64,000 nt of DNA from Armillaria gallica. Lineage: Eukaryota > Basidiomycota > Agaricomycetes > Agaricales > Physalacriaceae. The notes under the pieces were generated by a model, which was not told where the DNA came from, ran no database searches, and worked only from the letters and a program-made list of their open reading frames with translations. Shown in pieces: positions 58,334-64,000 of the stretch. The first letter of the stretch is position 1. Every line of letters begins with the position of its first letter. A program made the position numbers and the translations under genes. Location of the stretch: contig JBANDB010000002.1 of NCBI GenBank assembly GCA_037576215.1, forward strand, positions 3,720,001 through 3,784,000. The letters are read 5' to 3'.

Positions 58334-59595
58334 TAGTTGCCCATAAAGTTTACGGTCATACCCGTAGGACTGGAAGACTGGATTGATATTGGCCATCTCC
58401 GCTGATACAGCTCAGGTAAAGAGAAGTAAACTACTCCTACCGACCTTGATGGCTCACTGTGAGAAGTGATGATAGGCGTAGCAGCATTATCTCCTAGTGC
58501 ATGCGTTGAAAGTTACAGTAAATACCTCCATCACCTCTGCATCCTTTCAGACTACCGTTATATTCTTAATCATCAAAGACCAGCTGCGCCTCGCCGACAT
58601 CAGATACTGATACTGATATCTACCCGGGACAACGAGAAGAAATATGGCTGTCACACTGCAATAACTTGACAATGATAAATGTCAATGGCGGTGGTAAGGT
58701 TGTATGGGACAAAAGAGGAAATGGACGAACGGGGAAATAAATCCGGGAGGTATTCGGCGACGGGTGGTGGTTGTTTATGACGTGGAACCTTTTCTCGTGT
58801 CGCAAGTCACCAAATGACCGGCAGGATTATGATGTATATGTACCGTCCGACATACCACCCTACTGGGAACTACAACAGGGCTTCGGTAGGTGTATCACGA
58901 ATTGGTTTGCGGTAGTGGTAGCGGTCGTGTTAGCGGCAGAGGTAGCAGTAGGGGTTGTGGTGGTGGTGCCCGTAGACGGGTACGGTGGACGTCCCGGCCC
59001 GGAATTTCTCTCCTTCCTGGAGGTTTTCATTGTGCGTGATCCATGATTTCTCATGGGTGTTGTTCAGGTCAACGGCCGCCTATTCTACTCACATCATGGC
59101 ATATACTTCGTCTGGAAACTAAACTTAATTGAATCGGTGCAGAACATCTGTCGCTTGCTCTCGGATCTTGTTCTTCGGATGTTACGACCAACAGATTTCA
59201 TTGCAATTGCTCCTGAATTTTCAACCATCTTCTTTGGTCCAATCCGGACGCCCTTTTGAAACCCCAAAAGTCATAACCTAGCAGCCCGGCAGGATCTTGA
59301 ACCAATAACATGGGTGAGTCAAGTATTCTGATCTCGTGAGAAGTTCTCAACAGAAACCAAACTTTCCTCCATCGTACACATCTCCGGGAATTTCAGCTTG
59401 AGCATGATTCGTTCGGGCGTGGATTGGCTGCTTTACCCAGGTGCGACACCCCCACGTTTTCCGAGGGTTTTCACCCTTTATGTTACCTGTGTCTGTTTTT
59501 ATGTTATCTCTCCTCGATTGTGGCTGTCTGACATGCTTTCAAATCATCAGCGGGGTTTTCATGAAAACACCTTGCGAACAGATCCTCGATCTGTA

Positions 59596-59623
59596 CCGGA
59601 TCTCATCCGGTCTTAGGTATAAA
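59596..59623 (+). promoter_or_regulatory. PAL core promoter: CCGGAT palindrome and TATA box
   Basis: CCGGAT-CTC-ATCCGG (59596-59610) is an inverted repeat with a 3-bp spacer, a form suited to a dimeric zinc-cluster or similar factor. TATAAA at 59618-59623 lies 45 bp before the PAL start codon, a plausible TATA box if the leader is short. Confidence 0.5.
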
Positions 59624-59667
59624 TCGTATCCAACCGTCTAATATCGATTTTACCACCATCCACTCCA

Positions 59668-62413
59668 ATGCCCGCCTCAGTTTTTGACGACATCAACTCC
59701 GAAATAAAGTCTGGTAAAGGCGTTGGTGGAGTCTCAGGGGCCCACCGCACACCCAGCCTCCTTGCCAGGTTCTTAGACTCCCACAAAGAGCTCAAGAGCT
59801 ACCGGTAAGCCGCGTTTCTGTAAAGGCGATTTCTCAACAAACAACGTCTTTAGGAATGGTCGCCCGGTGAAAGTAGATGGCCACACATTGTCTATCGCTG
59901 CTGTCACAGCTGCTGCACGGTACAACGCCACAGTGGACCTCGACGGCTCACCACAAGTCAAAGCTGGCGTCATGAAGAGTCGCGCTGTCATCGCCGACAA
60001 AGTCGACAATGGAACGAGCGTATATGGAGTCTCCACTGGATTTGGTGGAAGCGGTATGTCCTTCGGCTCACTGGTGCACCTCTAATACTAACGTACTTTG
60101 CAGCCGACACTCGAACCGACCAACCTCTCAAGTTGGGGCAAGCGTTGCTACAACACCAGCATGTTGGGGTGTTACCGAGTTCAGATAGGAAGCTTGACGT
60201 GCTCCCACTGCTCGACCCTATGGCTTCCACCAGCATGCCTGAGTCGTGGGCTCGGTAAGTCTGACAACGTCGCGCGAAACACAACGCTGATTTTTGACAG
60301 TGGCGCGATGCTAGTGAGGATGAACTCGTTGATACGCGGTCATTCAGGTGTCCGGTACTTTGTCTTCGTCCTCTATAGTCGATCTGCAGCTCACAAGATA
60401 CAGGTGGGAACTTCTCGAAAAGATCAACGAGCTTCTTCGCGCAAACATCACTCCAGTGGTACCTCTTCGCTCTAGCATCTCGGCATCCGGTGGTATGCTA
60501 TTCTAGTCCGGAGGTCTCGATTTAACTCACCTTCTAACGCAGATCTGTCTCCGCTATCTTATGTCGCCGGAACGCTAGGTAAGGGCCTATGTGATAATAA
60601 TGTTCAAGATATATTTAACATGTTGATTAATCACAGTTGCGAACCCCTCCATTCGCGTATTTGACGGCCCTAAGAAGTTTGGTGCACGTAAAATGGTCAG
60701 TTCGAAGGATGCGCTCGCCTCGCACGGTATCCAGCCAATCAGCCTAGTCTCCAAAGAAGGTTTAGGAATCTTGAACGGAACTGCATTTTCTGCTTCCGTT
60801 GCTTCTCTTGCCCTCAATGATGCCGTTCATCTGGCGCTCTTAGCTCAAGTATGCACTGCACTCGGTACCGAGGCCCTCAGTGGAACCCTCGGAAATTACG
60901 CTCCTTTCATCCACGCTACTGCTCGACCGCACCCTGGTCAGGTAAGTCTTCTTTAACGCGTTTTGATACGCGTTTTGACGCGTCTTTCAGGTCGAGTCAG
61001 CACGCCACATATGGAATCTCCTACAAGGGTCGAAATTGGCTACAACGCATGAGGAGGAAGTATCCATCAATCAGGACAAGTACTCGCTTCGCCAAGACCG
61101 ATATCCTCTCAGGACTGCGCCTCAATTCCTCGGACCTCAAATTGAAGACATCTTGTCTGCGTTGTCTACGGTGATTCAGGAATGTAACTCAAGTAAGTCA
61201 TCATCTGCGACGCGATTTCGGTCAACTAACAAGTTTCCAAGCCACCGACAATCCGCTGATAGACGGAGATACCGGTGAAGTTCACCATGGCGGTAATTTC
61301 CAGGCTATGGCTGTCTCCAACGCAATGGAAAAGACAAGGCTGGCACTTCATCACATTGGGAGACTACTCTTCGCTCAAAGCACAGAACTCGTAAATCCGG
61401 CCATGAACCATGGGCTGCCTCCTTCTCTGGCTGCATCGGATCCATCTTTGAACTACCATGGCAAAGGCGTCGATATCGCAACCGCTGCGTATGTTGCGGA
61501 GCTTGGATACTTGGCCGGTCCGGTTACGACCCACATACAGTCGGCTGAGATGCATAATCAGGCTATCAAGTAAGCTCTCCTCCGTTCCACGTCAGAGATT
61601 GGTGTGAGATAATTGTTATATTCAGTTCGTTGGCGTTGATTTCCGCACGTGCCACTGTCAATACTTTGGAGGTTTTGACCATGCTCATGTCCTCCTACCT
61701 CTACCTGTTGTGTCAAGGTAAGCTAGATATATCATGCCCTCTGGATCCTATGCTGACTTATTCTAGCTGTTGACCTTCGAGCTTTACGAAGAGAGTTCAA
61801 TGCAGGACTTCGTTCGATCCTCTCAGAAGAGCTTTCAGCCATCCTGGGGTCTCAACTTTCTTCTCAAGAAATCGACATCTCTGTTTCTTCCATGTGGGGA
61901 GTAGCCCAGAACACCCTGGACAAGACGAGCACCATGGACGCAGTTGATCAAATGAGAGAAGTCGCCACGGCTTGTATCCCAGCACTGATCGAAACCGTTT
62001 CGCGTACGAATGCTGTCAATAATGCCCTCTCATCCATATCACAGTTTCGCACGAACGTGGCCTCCAAGGCTACCAAACTTATGGCCGAGCTTCGTTCCAG
62101 TTACCTTTTAGGCGGACGGGGACCGGCACCTGCTGGTCCTTACCTGGGTAAGACGCGAGTGGTGTATGAATATATTCGTATCACCCTCGGCGTCAAGATG
62201 CACGGGACAGAAAACCTCGGCAGTTTTCCGAACGGTTTAGGTGTTGACGACGTTACCATTGGTCAGAATATTACCGCCATATTCGAGGTTTGTCGTAATG
62301 AACGTTTTCAATTGTTTACCATTCTAATCTGCGTCCTTCAGGCTATTCGAGATGGAAACTTCCAAGACACTGTTGCGGACTTATTTGAAGTTTTGCCCCG
62401 CGTAAAGTTATAA
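59668..62413 (+). CDS. PAL: Phenylalanine/tyrosine ammonia-lyase
   Basis: PAL removes ammonia from phenylalanine (often also tyrosine) to give cinnamate or coumarate; in basidiomycetes it allows aromatic amino acids to be catabolised or feeds phenylpropanoid-like products. The start is ATG 59668 ([13 protein letters not shown]). The first exon ends at 59804. Motifs in order: [17 protein letters not shown] (with the catalytic Tyr loop), [31 protein letters not shown] (the Ala-Ser-Gly that forms the MIO cofactor), [77 protein letters not shown], and MHNQAIN before an intron. The fungal C-terminal extension ends VLPRVKL at TAA 62411-62413. Length is about 720 residues, normal for fungal PAL. About ten introns. 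Confidence 0.95.
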
Positions 62414-62591
62414 ACCCATACCTACACACGCACACTAGAATTCCACGCTCCAGATACCCCATCACGTCTATAAATGTTTGTGAATAGTTTAGCTCATCAT
62501 TGCGCTGCAGAATATCAAGCCCGAATGTAAAATACATATAAGTACCACAGAAATAAAGATATACAAGATATGTCTCGAGACCAAGTAGGAT

Positions 62592-63926
62592 CTAGGTATC
62601 GACAGGGTGGAATTTGACTCTTACTTCTGCTACTTCCTTTCTTGCCTGCATCAGGGTTTGTGATATCTTTTCTTCTAGGGAGGTGGTTTGAAGTACGCTG
62701 AAGGAGCTGGGTACGTCAGCAATGAGGTCGACGTAGACCAATGAACCAGCATGTCGAGCACGAAGGTGGCGCACTGCCAAAAGAGCAGGCGACGACGAGG
62801 GCTCCAGAAGTGGATCAAGCGCATGCTTCAGAGAATGTCTGGTCTTGGTGGAGACACTGGCGTCCGTGAGGTCCGACCATGAACCCGCAAGAAGGCTCAA
62901 CCCTTGTCTAAGAATGACAATGGATACAAGGAGACCTGTATCGAAGCAATGGTCACTGGGGTACCGTTCGTGTGGCAACCTTGGCGGTACTCACCTCCAA
63001 TAGGATCCAACGGAAGAGCTGGGAACCACCAGGTTCCCAGAATGGCGAACAACGCTACTAAACTCGAGTAGGCGTCGCTCCGATGGTGGTAGGCGTTGGC
63101 CAGAAGAACTGGGCTACGTTCATCGTCTGCCACCGTTTTTGTTAGCCTGTACATCCACTCTTTGACGCATATACTGAGTGCAGCGAACCATGCCGCGTTT
63201 GGATCCACCGTGTGGACGTGATCATGATGCATCAAGACTTCAGGCACTGGTACCACAAAAGTAACGTTGTTCAACACGTCCTGGAGAGGGCCGGAGGGCA
63301 TGGTCGACGCGGTTTCAGCAAGAGCAGCTATCAGAAGGTGATATGAGTGGAAGCCAATGCCAAGGGCACCTCCAATTAAAAGGAGTGACATTGTAGACGC
63401 GCCGAGCGTTTCGAATTTTGCAAAGCCATAAGGGTACCGTTCTGATGGCGGTCTTCGCGAAAGTCGCCAGCACACGAGCGTGACAAAGTCTCCCAGCATA
63501 TCTACGTGATATCAGCGAAAAAGACGCGATGGATCGCAAGGGACGCACCGCTGAGAGAATGCCCTGCATCTGCCAAGAGCGAAGCGGAGTGCAGGTACCA
63601 ACCGGCGACGCCCTTGACTAGAGTAAGGCCAATATTGGATCCCAGTCCCATGAGGGTCACTTGGCTCCCTCTGTCGCCTGTCGGTATGCAGAATTCAATG
63701 AAGGGGCCACTGTGGGGAAGGGTAGGGACGAACCTTTGCCCTCGAGCGCAGCTATTATGTTCTCGGCACCACCGTTACCTTCATGTGAATGAGAGTGACC
63801 GAATATTGAGTGAGAGTGGGAGTGGGAATGACCGTGGTCATCGTCGGATGAGTGGTGGGTACTGTCGGAGCTAGAGGCGGGCTTCTTGTCGTCAGCCTTG
63901 GATGAATACTGGCGACGCTGGGTCAT
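62592..63926 (-). CDS. Cation diffusion facilitator (CDF), Mmt-like
   Basis: A CDF transporter that exports divalent metals from the cytosol or moves them across an organelle membrane; the arrangement resembles mitochondrial Mmt1/Mmt2 carriers, which handle iron. The N-terminus (MTQRRQYSSKADDKK) could be a mitochondrial sequence, and the true start may lie beyond the window edge. A His-rich metal-binding segment follows (HGHSHSHSHSIFGHSHSH). Membrane segments contain the CDF metal motifs HSASLLADAGHSLSDMLGDF and ANAYHHRSDAYSSLVALFAI (the H/D quartet of the transport site). The C-terminal cytosolic domain ends VAEVRVKFHPVDT. Four or so exons. Specificity and organelle are inferred. Confidence 0.85.
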
Positions 63927-64000
63927 GGTGGCAGGAACAGAGAAAGAATGAAAGTGAAAAGGAGGTTTTTCCGACAAATGAAGGGATTTATAGCTGCGCG

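Larger units (their letters stand above)
57375..59595. other. Long intergenic region, 2.2 kb, with small repeats
   Basis: Separates the divergent NIPA-like and PAL genes. It contains a (ATG)6 run at 57637-57654, the inverted ACGGGT array at 58303-58333, and several CCCGTA/TACGGG units near 58355 and 58970-58990. Two overlapping minus-strand frames at 57619-57962 are unusually open and Tyr/Phe-rich. They can be joined to a short downstream exon, but I recognise no family and would not call a gene. The frame at 58771-59046 is low-complexity Val/Gly. Long upstream regions are common for regulated genes, so part of this may be PAL regulation. Confidence 0.45.

Noticed and set aside
58771..59054. 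Val/Gly-rich plus-strand frame and Thr-rich minus-strand frame
   Set aside because: Low-complexity GTG/GGT repeats keep both strands open; no start context or intron.
1..64000. tRNA, rRNA, CRISPR arrays or complete transposons
   Set aside because: I looked in the intergenic stretches for T-loop and B-box sequences, direct-repeat arrays, long terminal repeats and transposase or reverse-transcriptase motifs and found none; a program search would be more reliable than reading by eye.

Overview
This window is nuclear DNA of a filamentous basidiomycete, most likely a mushroom-forming Agaricomycete. Genes are dense on both strands. Nearly all are interrupted by several 45-70 bp GT-AG introns, and many of the gene families are typical of Agaricomycetes: stand-alone adenylation enzyme, phenylalanine ammonia-lyase, GT49-like glycosyltransferase, fungal Sec7 GEF and secreted WPG-type lectin-fold protein. 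I see no prophage, CRISPR array, rRNA or convincing tRNA, and no intact transposon. All gene models below were spliced by eye, so internal exon edges carry more error than the outer limits.

Layout. 1-602: end of an amino-acid permease. 1089-3370: a Tra2-type splicing regulator and a steroid 5-alpha-reductase-family enzyme, head to head. 3434-9244: a YEATS plus zinc-finger chromatin reader and a Ser/Gly-rich secreted protein. 9892-13986: COX11 and a class II histone deacetylase with an Arb2-type tail. 14541-15980: a CaMKK-like kinase. 16421-23931: UPF2 and an ATRIP/Rad26-like checkpoint protein sharing a 91-bp promoter. 23945-28169: a GT49-like enzyme and an NRPS-like adenylation enzyme. 29085-32183: a WW-like multi-pass membrane protein. 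33787-38727: a Sec7/PH guanine-nucleotide exchange factor. 39443-42675: casein kinase 2 alpha, an HPD-containing NFKBIL1-like protein and the import oxidoreductase MIA40. 42775-55174: MCM2, a small unknown protein, a SET methyltransferase, ERCC1/Rad10, a probable SMC5/6-localisation factor and TFIIH subunit SSL1. 55399-63926: a NIPA-type magnesium transporter, PAL and a CDF zinc/iron transporter.

How the genes relate. Most are housekeeping genes. The main theme is genome maintenance: ATRIP, MCM2, ERCC1, the SLF2-like protein and SSL1 lie within 35 kb. MCM2, ATRIP and the SLF2-like gene carry ACGCG/ACGCGT elements a few tens of bases before their start codons, consistent with MBF-type G1/S control. 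ERCC1 carries a perfect TGACGTCA 18 bp before its ATG. The other themes are chromatin and RNA control (YEATS, HDAC, SET, UPF2, Tra2) and mitochondrial proteins (COX11, MIA40, possibly the CDF carrier).

No clearly new multi-gene system emerges. The points most worth checking are the MCB-type promoters on replication genes, a 14-nt microexon carrying the deacetylase active-site histidines, a Sec7 domain without its usual glutamate, an adenylation enzyme with a hydrophobic N-terminus and no carrier domain, and recurrent ATCCG/CGGAT palindromes upstream of unrelated genes.
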